Origin: JAIBCC01 sp963763855
GTDB taxonomy: Bacteria > Acidobacteriota > Blastocatellia > Pyrinomonadales > Pyrinomonadaceae
Assembly (NCBI GenBank): GCA_963763855.1
Contig: CAVXPU010000011.1
Location: forward strand, 6,390-70,389
DNA: 64,000 bases
Direction of reading: 5' to 3'
The position numbers and the translations under genes are program-made. Below the pieces are notes generated by a model, which was given only the letters and a program-made list of their open reading frames with translations, was not told where the DNA came from and ran no database searches. Below, piece by piece: positions 33,375 through 41,426 of the stretch; within the stretch, counting starts at the first letter, position 1; every line of letters begins with the position of its first letter.

Positions 33375-35053
33375 TGCTTTATTAAAATAACATTAAAATC
33401 TACTTTACACGCAGAACCATTGTTTGTGCCAATTCCCACGGGCTTAATTGATTGACCGGCAGCTTTCAATTTTTCTGACTTGCTTTTCAATAATTCTGCA
33501 ATTTTTATTGCCCGCAAATTGCTAATTTTTTCGTTCATCTCGGGTGTTCCGCTTTTATCAGCCATGCCGTCAATTTCCAGCTGCCAGTTATCCGCAGAGT
33601 CTTTCAGAATCTCTAAATCGCTCACGATTTCGTCGATCTTTGAGTCTTCGCCTTTGGCAAAATCGGTAGTTCTGCAATTGAAATAAATGGATTGAGATTC
33701 GATTTTTGTTTTCAAAGCTTCAGGGGAAAAACGTATTCCGTTTGTTCCGGCGAGTGCCGCTGAAAGCTTTTTGGCTTCGTTAAACCATTGGTTCGAGGCG
33801 TTACCGCTAACCAACAGAAAATTATTCTCAAGGGTTAATTTTACCCCATCGGGCGGTTTCAAAAGTTGATTTGCTCTTGCCAAAACCATCGTTGAACTTA
33901 AATCCTGATAAGCCTTCCAATTTGAATCAATTTCATCTTTTTCCAGATTATATTCACCTAAAATACTCTCCGGATCAATCGCCAATGGATCACGCAAACC
34001 AGTGATCGAATTTTTGAGCCAACCCCGATCTGTTTCGGTTACGACAATTCCGGATTCGGTTTTTAAGCGATTTAGATAAGAAGACCAACGCCAATAATCA
34101 AGCACGTAAATAAATCCCAAAACCAGAATCAGAATTCCGGCACTTCCCAGTAAAATATTAGACGGCTTGAGGAAAGAAGAATTATCTTTGGTTTCAGAAT
34201 TACTGAGTTGAAATTGCAGGCAATTATCGAGCATTGGGCGGCTTTTTTCGAAAATATCGATGTCGCCATTAAAATTTTCAAAGTCTTCCTGCTGAACAAA
34301 TTGGATTGCTTCAATCGCTTCTTTGAAAATTTCCCGCAGCGTTAATGGCGGATTTCCTCTGATAACACCTGCCAAAATCGCATCAGGACTTCGCTCAAGC
34401 CAAACGGAAAGATCATTTAACTGAAGTGAATCGAGCGTTGCATTTTCAGATTCTTTGAAAGAATCGCGGGCAAAATCCTGAATCGCAGTAAGCATTGCCG
34501 AAACCATGTCTGCATCTTGCGAAGCGTCTTTATTGCTCGAAGAAACGTGCTGAAGCAACCCGCCGGTTTCGCGATGAATCAGAAAAACTTCTTCAACGCG
34601 ATAAAGGAGGGAATTGAGCATCACAACTTCAGCAAAAGGTTTTCCCGTTTGCCAAGCTTCAAATCGCCAACGCAATCCCTTTGGCGAAACACTATTTTCC
34701 AATGTTTTATTGAGCGATTGAACCATTTGGCTCAAGGCTTCGGCAATCGCTTTGCGGATGGCAGGACCAATAACGGGAAATAATGCTTCGGCTAATATTT
34801 CAGGATTTTGTTGAACGGATTGACGAATATTGTCTTCAACCAAAGGCAGGGTCGCATTGGCTAATTGTTTGTCTTTTTGAGTGCTGTGGGAAATCGCGTT
34901 TGGTAAAACTTCGCTTACTTCTTCAGCTTGAATAAGCAACCTACGCAGTTCCGCAAGTTCATTAGCCCGGCTTTCGGCAGAAGAATTTTCATACATTTCG
35001 GCTTCTACGGAAGGAATTTTTTCTTTCTCCATTTTCAGAGCTTTCAATGCCAT
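33371..35053 (-). CDS. Inner-membrane protein with OmpA-like C-terminal domain
   Basis: The 560-aa protein has a cytoplasmic, helix-rich N-terminal half (about 1-300) without a signal peptide. One transmembrane helix follows (ILLGSAGILILVLGFIYVLDYW), then a periplasmic part. The latter includes a BON-like segment (GVKLTLENNFLLVSGNAS) and a C-terminal OmpA/MotB-type fold (LEIDGMADKSGTPEMNEKISNLRAIKIAELL) that would bind peptidoglycan. It could link a cytoplasmic GTPase to the cell wall. An alternative start at 35032 is possible. Its stop overlaps the GTPase gene. A hairpin separates it from the coiled-coil gene upstream. Confidence 0.8.
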   Translation of the reverse strand: MALKALKMEKEKIPSVEAEMYENSSAESRANELAELRRLLIQAEEVSEVLPNAISHSTQKDKQLANATLPLVEDNIRQSVQQNPEILAEALFPVIGPAIRKAIAEALSQMVQSLNKTLENSVSPKGLRWRFEAWQTGKPFAEVVMLNSLLYRVEEVFLIHRETGGLLQHVSSSNKDASQDADMVSAMLTAIQDFARDSFKESENATLDSLQLNDLSVWLERSPDAILAGVIRGNPPLTLREIFKEAIEAIQFVQQEDFENFNGDIDIFEKSRPMLDNCLQFQLSNSETKDNSSFLKPSNILLGSAGILILVLGFIYVLDYWRWSSYLNRLKTESGIVVTETDRGWLKNSITGLRDPLAIDPESILGEYNLEKDEIDSNWKAYQDLSSTMVLARANQLLKPPDGVKLTLENNFLLVSGNASNQWFNEAKKLSAALAGTNGIRFSPEALKTKIESQSIYFNCRTTDFAKGEDSKIDEIVSDLEILKDSADNWQLEIDGMADKSGTPEMNEKISNLRAIKIAELLKSKSEKLKAAGQSIKPVGIGTNNGSACKVDFNVILIKQ

Positions 35054-35079
35054 TTTCCAAGTCTCAAGTCTTTTTGGGG

Positions 35080-35110
35080 CTTGAGGCTGTTAGTGCAAAA
35101 CAGCCTCAAG
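35080..35110. other. 12-bp hairpin inside the operon
   Basis: CTTGAGGCTGTT and AACAGCCTCAAG are perfect complements around a 7-nt loop. It lies between the coiled-coil and OmpA-like genes. There is no T-run behind it on the minus strand, so RNA processing or partial attenuation is more likely than full termination. Confidence 0.7.
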
Positions 35111-35119
35111 ACTTTGAAC

Positions 35120-35692
35120 TTACTTCTCCGTAGGAAGCTTGAAGTCGCCTGTTAAACGCATAGCCATTTCCGTAAAGATATTGGCTATAGCAACCCGATC
35201 TGCCTTGTCATCGCGGATTTCATTTGATTCGCGATCAAGTTTGCTCAATGCTTCGTTGTGACGTTTTTGGATTTCTTCGCTCAGATTTTTCGATTGATTT
35301 AAAATCTGCTGGCGTAAATCACTTTCATGCTTCGCCGATTGCTCATTAATTTGAGTTATTTTCCGGTCAAAATTGTGAGAAAGTTCTTTCAATTCGCCTG
35401 AAAGTTCTTTTCTGGAATCTGCCCGGGCATTTTGCTCGGTTGTTAAGCGTTCGGTCAAAGATTTGAGTTCGTTTTTAATGTATTCTTCGAGGGCATCAAG
35501 TTTTTGACGATTTTCGTCACGCATATCGGTCATATCGCTGACCAAGCGTTCTTCAAATCGAGAGAAACGGCGTTCAAAATCTCTCGCTTGTGAACCAAAA
35601 AGAATATCCCGAATCTTATCAATGTTTCCGTCTTCCTGAACTTCAGAAGGGGCGTTTTTCTTAGTCTCAGCTTTCATCGTCTCAGCTTTCAT
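35120..35692 (-). CDS. Coiled-coil protein of the GTPase operon
   Basis: The 190-aa soluble product is almost wholly helical and charged, from about residue 35 to 165 (RFSRFEERLVSDMTDMRDEN, LKELSHNFDRKITQINEQSAKHESDLR). The N-terminus repeats MKAET. A short conserved-looking end (ANIFTEMAMRLTGDF) may be a binding peptide. It starts 2 nt after the hybrid kinase stop. It may be a scaffold or effector between the kinase and the GTPase/OmpA-like pair. No family is recognised. Confidence 0.72.
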   Translation of the reverse strand: MKAETMKAETKKNAPSEVQEDGNIDKIRDILFGSQARDFERRFSRFEERLVSDMTDMRDENRQKLDALEEYIKNELKSLTERLTTEQNARADSRKELSGELKELSHNFDRKITQINEQSAKHESDLRQQILNQSKNLSEEIQKRHNEALSKLDRESNEIRDDKADRVAIANIFTEMAMRLTGDFKLPTEK

Positions 35693-35694
35693 TA

Positions 35695-37692
35695 TTAATC
35701 TCCAAATTCAGATAGATATGAAACTTTCGTTTTCAATATTGCAAATTTATCGGTGATTTCTTTCAAAATTACCGCTGCTTCAAGCCAATTATTTTCAACT
35801 ACTTCTTCTAAATTGATAAAGTCCTGAAACAATTGGTTTAGTCCTATGTTACCACTACTTCCTCGTAAAGAGTGAACTTTATTTTTGACGATTTCAATGT
35901 CTTGATTGGAAAAAGCGGTATTTAATTCTGAAAGTTGCGTTTCCGTATGCTTCAAATAAAGGCTTAGCATTTCGGCGGTAAAATCTTTCTCTCCGCGTTC
36001 TTCAATTTCAATAAAGCTCTTCAGCGTTTTTTCGTCAATGATTTGTGCTAAAGGATGTTGAATGAAATTTGCTTCTACGTCAAGCCTTCGCGGCGTGATT
36101 TGAAGCGAAAAATGCTTGTTGAGAGTTTGCTCTAAAGCGTCTATTGTCATTGGTTTAGTCAAATAATCGTCCATTCCTGAAGCCAGGCATCTGGCTCTTT
36201 CATCAGCAGTTACGCTCGCTGTCATGGCAATGATTTTGGGTTGTTTGAAAGGAGCTTTTAGCCGCCGTAGCAACGCGGTAGATTGAAAGCCATCCATTAT
36301 CGGCATCCGGCAATCCATCAAAATCAAGTCGAATTCATTTTTCTCACAAATCTCAACCGCTTCTTTGCCATTGTTGACAACCTCGGCGAAAATTCCAAGT
36401 TGCTGCAATCTTCCCAAAGCAACTTCCTGATTAATTTGATTGTCATCTACCACCAATACTTTTAAATCATGCGGATCCGACGGGAAAACGCTCGTTACGA
36501 GATCTATGTCGGCAGACAATTTACCTGCGGCGTTCAAATTTTCCTTTAGTTTGATAGTAAACCAAAATTTTGAACCCATGCCTATTTCGCTTTCAACTCC
36601 GATTTTTCCGCCCATCATTTCCACAAGCTGCTTTGAAATCGCCAGTCCAAGTCCCGTGCCGCCAAATTGACGCGTGGTTGAAATATCAGCTTGCGAAAAG
36701 GGTTCGAAGATTTTATTTTGCTTCCGACGTTCAATTCCGATGCCCGTATCAATTACTTCAAAATGCAAAATCCCAACATCTTTTTTCGAAACAATCAGCG
36801 AAACTTTTCCGTTTTCGGTAAATTTTATCGCGTTTCCGATAAGATTGTTTAAAATTTGACGTAAGCGACCTGCGTCGGTGTGTAATTCGTTGTCGATATC
36901 TTCCTGAATATCAAATTCAAGATTTATTTTTCGTTTATAAGCTTCGGGAATAAATAATTTGATGGTTTCAGCAACTATTTCGCGAAGATCGAAATCACTT
37001 TCCTCAAGCTCCAGTTTGCCGGCTTCAATTTTTGAAAAGTCTAAAATATCGTTGACGATATCAAGCAGTAACTTAGAGCTGATTTTTAAAGTTCCGACAT
37101 AATCCTGTTGTTCGACCGAAAGATTTGTTTCACCTAAAAACTCAGAAATTCCAATGATTCCGTTAAGCGGAGTGCGAATTTCATGGCTCATATTTGCCAG
37201 AAAATTTGCTTTTTCTTTGGCAATTTCAAGAGCGGTATCGCGGGCTTCGGAAACAGCAATTTCTAAATCGCGACGTTCCGTTATATCTTGAAAAGTTATG
37301 ACAGCACCAATTATTTCTTCGTTTTCGAGTAGCGGAACGCAAGTATATTCGACCAAAAAACTTGATCCATCTCTGCAGTAAAATGTTTCCGCATTAACGT
37401 GAGTAGTTTCGCCTTCGATCAAGGCAAATTGAATAGGACTGATAATCGAATCATCATCCGGAATATTTTCCGAATCTTTATCTTTGCCAAATAGAATCAC
37501 TTCGTATCTTTCCGAAATTAAATCTGTAATTTCCCAACCGAGAAGTTTTACGGCAAATTGATTTACAAAAGAAATCAGATTCTCTTTATCTATTACAAAA
37601 ACCCCATTTCCAATTGATTGCAGAATCTTTTCATTTCTGGCAACTTCTTTTTGCCAAAAGTCATTATCCTTTTTTGCTTTGCCGTTGTTCAT
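35695..37692 (-). CDS. Hybrid sensor histidine kinase (PAS-HisKA-HATPase-REC-HPT)
   Basis: The ATG at 37692 is chosen because the frame upstream runs into the leader terminator; AAGGAAAA precedes it. The 665-aa cytoplasmic protein has a PAS domain (about 20-140), phospho-acceptor His170 in MSHEIRTPLNG, ATPase boxes (NLIGNAIKFTENG, DTGIGI, GGTGLGLAI), a receiver with DCRMPIMDG, and a C-terminal HPT with VHSLRGSSGNIG. No transmembrane helix or periplasmic sensor is present. It is the first gene of the operon with the coiled-coil, OmpA-like and GTPase genes. The domain order recalls BarA/GacS-type kinases. Confidence 0.92.
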   Translation of the reverse strand: MNNGKAKKDNDFWQKEVARNEKILQSIGNGVFVIDKENLISFVNQFAVKLLGWEITDLISERYEVILFGKDKDSENIPDDDSIISPIQFALIEGETTHVNAETFYCRDGSSFLVEYTCVPLLENEEIIGAVITFQDITERRDLEIAVSEARDTALEIAKEKANFLANMSHEIRTPLNGIIGISEFLGETNLSVEQQDYVGTLKISSKLLLDIVNDILDFSKIEAGKLELEESDFDLREIVAETIKLFIPEAYKRKINLEFDIQEDIDNELHTDAGRLRQILNNLIGNAIKFTENGKVSLIVSKKDVGILHFEVIDTGIGIERRKQNKIFEPFSQADISTTRQFGGTGLGLAISKQLVEMMGGKIGVESEIGMGSKFWFTIKLKENLNAAGKLSADIDLVTSVFPSDPHDLKVLVVDDNQINQEVALGRLQQLGIFAEVVNNGKEAVEICEKNEFDLILMDCRMPIMDGFQSTALLRRLKAPFKQPKIIAMTASVTADERARCLASGMDDYLTKPMTIDALEQTLNKHFSLQITPRRLDVEANFIQHPLAQIIDEKTLKSFIEIEERGEKDFTAEMLSLYLKHTETQLSELNTAFSNQDIEIVKNKVHSLRGSSGNIGLNQLFQDFINLEEVVENNWLEAAVILKEITDKFAILKTKVSYLSEFGD

Positions 37693-37732
37693 AAACAATG
37701 TGTTTTCCTTAAAGAGTATAAATTGAAAAAAC

Positions 37733-37763
37733 GAAAAAAGGCGAGACAAAATTGCCTCGCCTT
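37733..37763 (-). terminator. Strong terminator between the leader RNA and the kinase gene
   Basis: On the minus strand AAGGCGAG pairs with CTCGCCTT, followed by TTTTTT. It ends 41 bp before the kinase ATG, so transcripts from the sigma-54 promoter must read through it to reach the operon. Confidence 0.88.
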
Positions 37764-37997
37764 AGATACTGCTCAGTCCCAAAGGGTCCTTTTAAGACTG
37801 AGCCAGCGGTATCTGTGGGCTACCCCCGTCCCCACTTCTCCGCATCTTAGGTCATTCCCCTTAGACCTCTAGCCTATCTGGTTTTGTAACCAATATAGGC
37901 TTATTGCATAAAACTTTTTTTGAATTTGGTAAGGTTGCTACTTTTTCAAAATTCCCTGCCCCCGTAGGTTATTTTAGCAAGTAGCACCCTTACACAT
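37733..37997 (-). ncRNA. Structured leader RNA or sRNA, about 260 nt
   Basis: Predicted transcription starts near 37997. Hairpins in order: AAGGGTGCTACTT with AAGTAGCAACCTT (37991-37931), AGCCTAT with ATAGGCT (37901-37871), AGGTC with GACCT (37868-37849), GTGGG with CCCAC (37835-37815), AGATAC-GCTCAGTC with its complement (37814-37764), then the terminator. Exposed GGA motifs lie in loops and linkers (AGGGA, AAGGGGA, GCGGA, AAAAGGA). I do not recognise a known riboswitch. It may be a stand-alone sRNA of CsrA-binding type or an attenuator of the kinase operon. Confidence 0.7.
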
Positions 37998-38007
37998 TAA
38001 GTACATA

Positions 38008-38023
38008 TACAACTACTGTGCCA
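38008..38023 (-). promoter_or_regulatory. Sigma-54-type promoter
   Basis: The minus strand reads TGGCACAGTAGTTGTA: a perfect -24 TGGCAC element, correct spacing, and TTGT instead of TTGC at -12. It points to the structured RNA and kinase operon. The adjacent regulator carries the GSFTGA loop that contacts sigma-54. Confidence 0.75.
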
Positions 38024-38119
38024 CAACTATTAGATTTTCCAGGGATTCTCTAACTCCAAGTATTATCATAGTTTATTGGTTTACAACGAAAGTTGGATGA
38101 AAGGAATGTTGTGTGTATC

Positions 38120-38168
38120 ATGACAAAATGTCAGTCATAATTTTCATTATTATGACAAAATGTCAGTC
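38120..38168. promoter_or_regulatory. Paired palindromic activator sites (UAS) for the NtrC-type regulator
   Basis: ATGACAAAATGTCAGTC occurs twice (38120-38136, 38152-38168), 32 bp apart, about three helical turns. The core TGACA-AAA-TGTCA is a perfect palindrome. The sites are 100-145 bp upstream of the sigma-54 promoter, the usual enhancer distance, and the second one covers the stop codon of the regulator gene. Confidence 0.72.
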
Positions 38169-39530
38169 CGCTAATTTGAGTTCTTTTAGTTTTCGATAGA
38201 GAGTTCTGGAAGTGATTCCAAGGATTGAAGCCGCTTTCTCGCGTTTTCCATCAACAGCAGATAAAACGTGTAAAATATGTCGTCTCTCAATTTCCTCAAG
38301 CGGAATAAGTTCGTCCGATTGAGCCGGAACTGATTCTTTAGATTTAGATTCAAGCGAATCGTTGAGTCCATAAATTTCATCAACCAAATCGCTTGGCGAT
38401 AAAACGACAGCCCGCTCCAAAGTATTTCTTAGCTCGCGTATATTTCCGTACCACTTGTGGATACTAAGTATCTGCTTCGCACTTTCTGAAAATGCGAGAT
38501 TTGGTCGCTTAAAACGGGTTCTCAGGCTATCTAAAAAATATTCTATAAGTTCGGGAATGTCTTCAAGTCTCTCTCTCAGAGGCGGTAAATGGAAAGCAAT
38601 AATATTTAATCTGTAATATAAATCTGCACGAAATTTTCCGTCCTTAACGTCTTCTTCCAAAGGACGATTGGTAGCCGCGATGACCCGTACGTCTGTTTTT
38701 CTATCACGATTTGCACCAACTCTGCGAAATGATCCGTTTTCGAGAAAATGAAGAAGCTTAACTTGCATTGAAAGCGGCATTTCACCAATTTCGTCTAAGA
38801 AAAGCGTCGAATTATCGGCTGATTCGATTAATCCGATTTTCTGTGAGTTTGCACCTGTGAACGAACCTTTTTCGTATCCGAAAAATTCCGATTCAAAAAG
38901 ATTTTCCGGTAAGGCACCGCAATTTATTGAGACAAAAGGCAAATCTGCCCGCTGGCTGCACGAATGAATCCAGCGTGCCAAAACATCTTTACCCGTGCCG
39001 GATTCACCCGTAATTAATAGAGTTGTGTCGGTTCGGGCAACGATTTCTGACTGCGAAAAAATCTTTTTCATCGCCGGACTACGATGAACAGGCTCAGTTG
39101 TGGAATTTTTATTTTGCGAGCGAACGGCAGCTCGAAGCTGTTGATTTTGTTTAACTAAGCCGTGCTTTTCGTTGGCTTTGAGGAGTATCGCCTCAATTAA
39201 TTCGGGTGAAGCAGGTTTCGTAATATAATCAAAAGCACCACGCCTCATCGCTTCAACGCCAGTTTGCAGCGAACTATCGGCTGTGAGCATTACTACTTCC
39301 GGTGCATTTTGAATCTGACCAATCGTGGCGAGAACTTCTAAACCTGATATTTCGGGCAAATTTACATCTAAGAGAACGATATCAAAATCTTCCTCGGCAA
39401 GTGAATTCAAGACTTCCTGTCCATTTCCTACCGTCGAAATTTCAAAATATTCGGTTGATAATTGATGCGGCAGAAGCTTCCGTAAAATTGGGTCATCATC
39501 TGCCAACAACACTTTAATTTTTTGTTTCAT
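38163..39530 (-). CDS. Sigma-54-dependent response regulator (NtrC family)
   Basis: The start at 39530 begins MKQKIKVLLADDDPI directly; it overlaps the upstream stop as ATGA. The 455-aa product has a receiver with phospho-acceptor Asp in LLDVNLPEISG, an AAA+ domain with Walker A GESGTGKD, the sigma-54 contact loop GSFTGA, Walker B TLFLDEIGE, and a Fis-type HTH (REKAASILGITSRTLYRKLKELKLAD). It is fully equipped to activate sigma-54 promoters. The likely partner is the hybrid kinase encoded just downstream, and the likely target the promoter between them. Confidence 0.93.
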   Translation of the reverse strand: MKQKIKVLLADDDPILRKLLPHQLSTEYFEISTVGNGQEVLNSLAEEDFDIVLLDVNLPEISGLEVLATIGQIQNAPEVVMLTADSSLQTGVEAMRRGAFDYITKPASPELIEAILLKANEKHGLVKQNQQLRAAVRSQNKNSTTEPVHRSPAMKKIFSQSEIVARTDTTLLITGESGTGKDVLARWIHSCSQRADLPFVSINCGALPENLFESEFFGYEKGSFTGANSQKIGLIESADNSTLFLDEIGEMPLSMQVKLLHFLENGSFRRVGANRDRKTDVRVIAATNRPLEEDVKDGKFRADLYYRLNIIAFHLPPLRERLEDIPELIEYFLDSLRTRFKRPNLAFSESAKQILSIHKWYGNIRELRNTLERAVVLSPSDLVDEIYGLNDSLESKSKESVPAQSDELIPLEEIERRHILHVLSAVDGKREKAASILGITSRTLYRKLKELKLAD

Positions 39531-40072
39531 TGCTGCTGCGACAAAATCCGTTCGATTTGATTGATGTGTCGAAATTCGTGTCCGCCAATTATCGCAAGCC
39601 ATTCCGTTGCACTCAAATCACCAAAAAATGGATGCGGAAATGTGTTTTTTACTGCCGAAATCGTTTGAAAAGCAGGACGCAATTCAATCAATAATTGGGC
39701 GGTTTCGTTCATTTTTCCCAAAGATTCAGCAATCTTTACATTACCCTGAGGCAAAACTCTTTCGGGAGCTTGAGCCTTTCTGGTTTTGTCAGCCAACAAG
39801 GCAGAAACTTTCTCGATAAACTCCGCAGACAAATTTGCCTGACCACTATTCGGCAAGTTTTCCTCAGCAGATTTGTGCAGAAGTTTTGCACAAATTTTCG
39901 ACATTCCATTTTCAACAATTGAAATATGTTCGACAATTTCAGCAATCGTCCAAGTGTTTTCGTCAACGCGAAAATTGACTTGTTCGTCGCTCAAATTATT
40001 GATTGTCGCTTTTAATTTTTCGCGAATTTTGCCGTTCGCTTCGTAAATTTCGTCGATTGTTTGGTAGTTCAT
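39527..40072 (-). CDS. DinB family protein
   Basis: The 181-aa product has ENTWTIAEIVEHISIVENG in the first third and WLAIIGGHEFRHINQIERIL at the end, with His residues at the positions expected of the DinB metal site. It belongs to a different subgroup from the protein at 25982. Its stop overlaps the regulator ATG and it starts 4 nt after the PD40 protein stop, so it is part of the M61-PD40-DinB-regulator operon. The substrate is unknown. Confidence 0.78.
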   Translation of the reverse strand: MNYQTIDEIYEANGKIREKLKATINNLSDEQVNFRVDENTWTIAEIVEHISIVENGMSKICAKLLHKSAEENLPNSGQANLSAEFIEKVSALLADKTRKAQAPERVLPQGNVKIAESLGKMNETAQLLIELRPAFQTISAVKNTFPHPFFGDLSATEWLAIIGGHEFRHINQIERILSQQQ

Positions 40073-40076
40073 ATTT

Positions 40077-41423
40077 TTAGTTCAACCTAATAGCTTGCGG
40101 ACTCAGCAACAAACGGTGCCAACGTAAATTGCTTCGCGTATTTTCCGCGGAATTCTTAAATTCTTTGACAAAACCGGTTTGCAAATACAGCATTTTGTCT
40201 TCCGTCCACTCTAACTGAATGATCGGTAAAAACGAGATCAGAGTATTTTCATCGGGCAATGTGTTAACGTCTTTTGGCAGAGCGGAATTAATGTTTGTGT
40301 TGATATTTGTGTTCGCTTTTGTATTGCTGTTTGAATTCGCATTGGTATTTGAAGCCTCTTTTTGTTTCGCGTCGTCATCATATTTTTGCGAAGAGATCAG
40401 CAATTGATTTCGCAAAGGAATCGCCGCTTGAGTTGGTGAATCGCCAACGGCATCGTAGATTCGAACTTCCTTATCAAAACTGCTCGCAATTTTGGTTGAA
40501 TCCGGCGACCAAACCGGGCGAACTGACGTTAAATTATCGTCCAATAAACGGATTCTGCCACTTTTTTCAACCAAACGCGGTCTGCCAAAAGGCACGAAAA
40601 ACTCCCCTTTTTGATCTGCCTGATATTGCATAAACTGCCATTCTTTCCAAGTTGCGACAAGTGAAATCAAAGCCGAACTATCAGGCGACCAAACAAAGTA
40701 AAAATAGATAAATCCTTCATTTTGCGTTAATGGTTTCAAATCTCCGCCGTCGGCATTGCAAATATAAATTTGCTGTGTGCGAAAGGTTAAAACCTGCCCG
40801 TTTTGGTCAACCGGCGATGTCGTATTTGCATTAGTTTCAATGGGTTCCGCAGTATTCCCGTTTGCATTCGAATTGGTGTTATCGTTATCTAAACTCGGAG
40901 GAGTGGGTGCGTCCGGAGTTGGTGTGGGTGCGGCATTTATTTGATTAAGCCGAATAACTCCCATAAACGCCAAATTGTTACTATCGGGTGACCAAACAAT
41001 CGTATCCGGAAAATTAACCGCCAAACCATTTGGCGTAATTTTTTTAATCAAAGCACCTTCTGCAGAATACATATCAAGCCGATAATTGCCTTGTGAATCG
41101 TCTGCTTTTTGGTAAACCGCTAAAATTCGTTTTTTATCGGGCGAAAAAATTGTCCGTTCCAATGTTTCTTCAGGACGATTTTGATCGAAATCGGCTTGAA
41201 GAGCATTGCTCTTTTCTTCGGGTTGCACAGGTTTTGCCGGATCAGCCGCTGGTGCGGGAACATCGTTTTCAAAACGAAAATTCAGCTTCAGAGCAGGAAC
41301 TCCCTGCAAAGTAGAAGACGCAACCGTTTTCAGCTCTTCCTGATTTTTCTGGCAAGCCAGGAAAGCGAAAATAATCGGAAAGACTAATAAAACCGGTGAT
41401 TTGCTTAATAATTTAAGTTTCAT
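40077..41423 (-). CDS. PD40/TolB-like beta-propeller lipoprotein
   Basis: The 448-aa protein starts with a lipoprotein signal (IIFAFLACQK). The body contains WD40-like PD40 repeats: ERTIFSPDKKRILAVYQ, TIVWSPDSNNLAFMG, YFVWSPDSSALISLV, RPVWSPDSTKIASSF. Two low-complexity stretches of Asn/Thr/Ala/Pro interrupt it, one as NTNANSNSNTKANTNINTNI. These Asn-rich linkers are on surface loops between blades. It likely binds peptides or envelope partners in the periplasm. It follows the M61 peptidase gene by 3 nt. Confidence 0.78.
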   Translation of the reverse strand: MKLKLLSKSPVLLVFPIIFAFLACQKNQEELKTVASSTLQGVPALKLNFRFENDVPAPAADPAKPVQPEEKSNALQADFDQNRPEETLERTIFSPDKKRILAVYQKADDSQGNYRLDMYSAEGALIKKITPNGLAVNFPDTIVWSPDSNNLAFMGVIRLNQINAAPTPTPDAPTPPSLDNDNTNSNANGNTAEPIETNANTTSPVDQNGQVLTFRTQQIYICNADGGDLKPLTQNEGFIYFYFVWSPDSSALISLVATWKEWQFMQYQADQKGEFFVPFGRPRLVEKSGRIRLLDDNLTSVRPVWSPDSTKIASSFDKEVRIYDAVGDSPTQAAIPLRNQLLISSQKYDDDAKQKEASNTNANSNSNTKANTNINTNINSALPKDVNTLPDENTLISFLPIIQLEWTEDKMLYLQTGFVKEFKNSAENTRSNLRWHRLLLSPQAIRLN

Positions 41424-41426
41424 TAT

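Noticed and set aside
37733..37997. Leader as c-di-GMP, c-di-AMP or cobalamin riboswitch, or 6S/SRP RNA
   Set aside because: None of the diagnostic motifs (such as GCAAACC and GGACGCAAAGCC for c-di-GMP-I, or the SRP GGAAGG loop) is present in order.
40271..40372. Asn/Thr-rich stretch as tandem DNA repeat or frameshift
   Set aside because: The codons are irregular and the flanking PD40 repeats stay in frame, so it is a linker in the protein.
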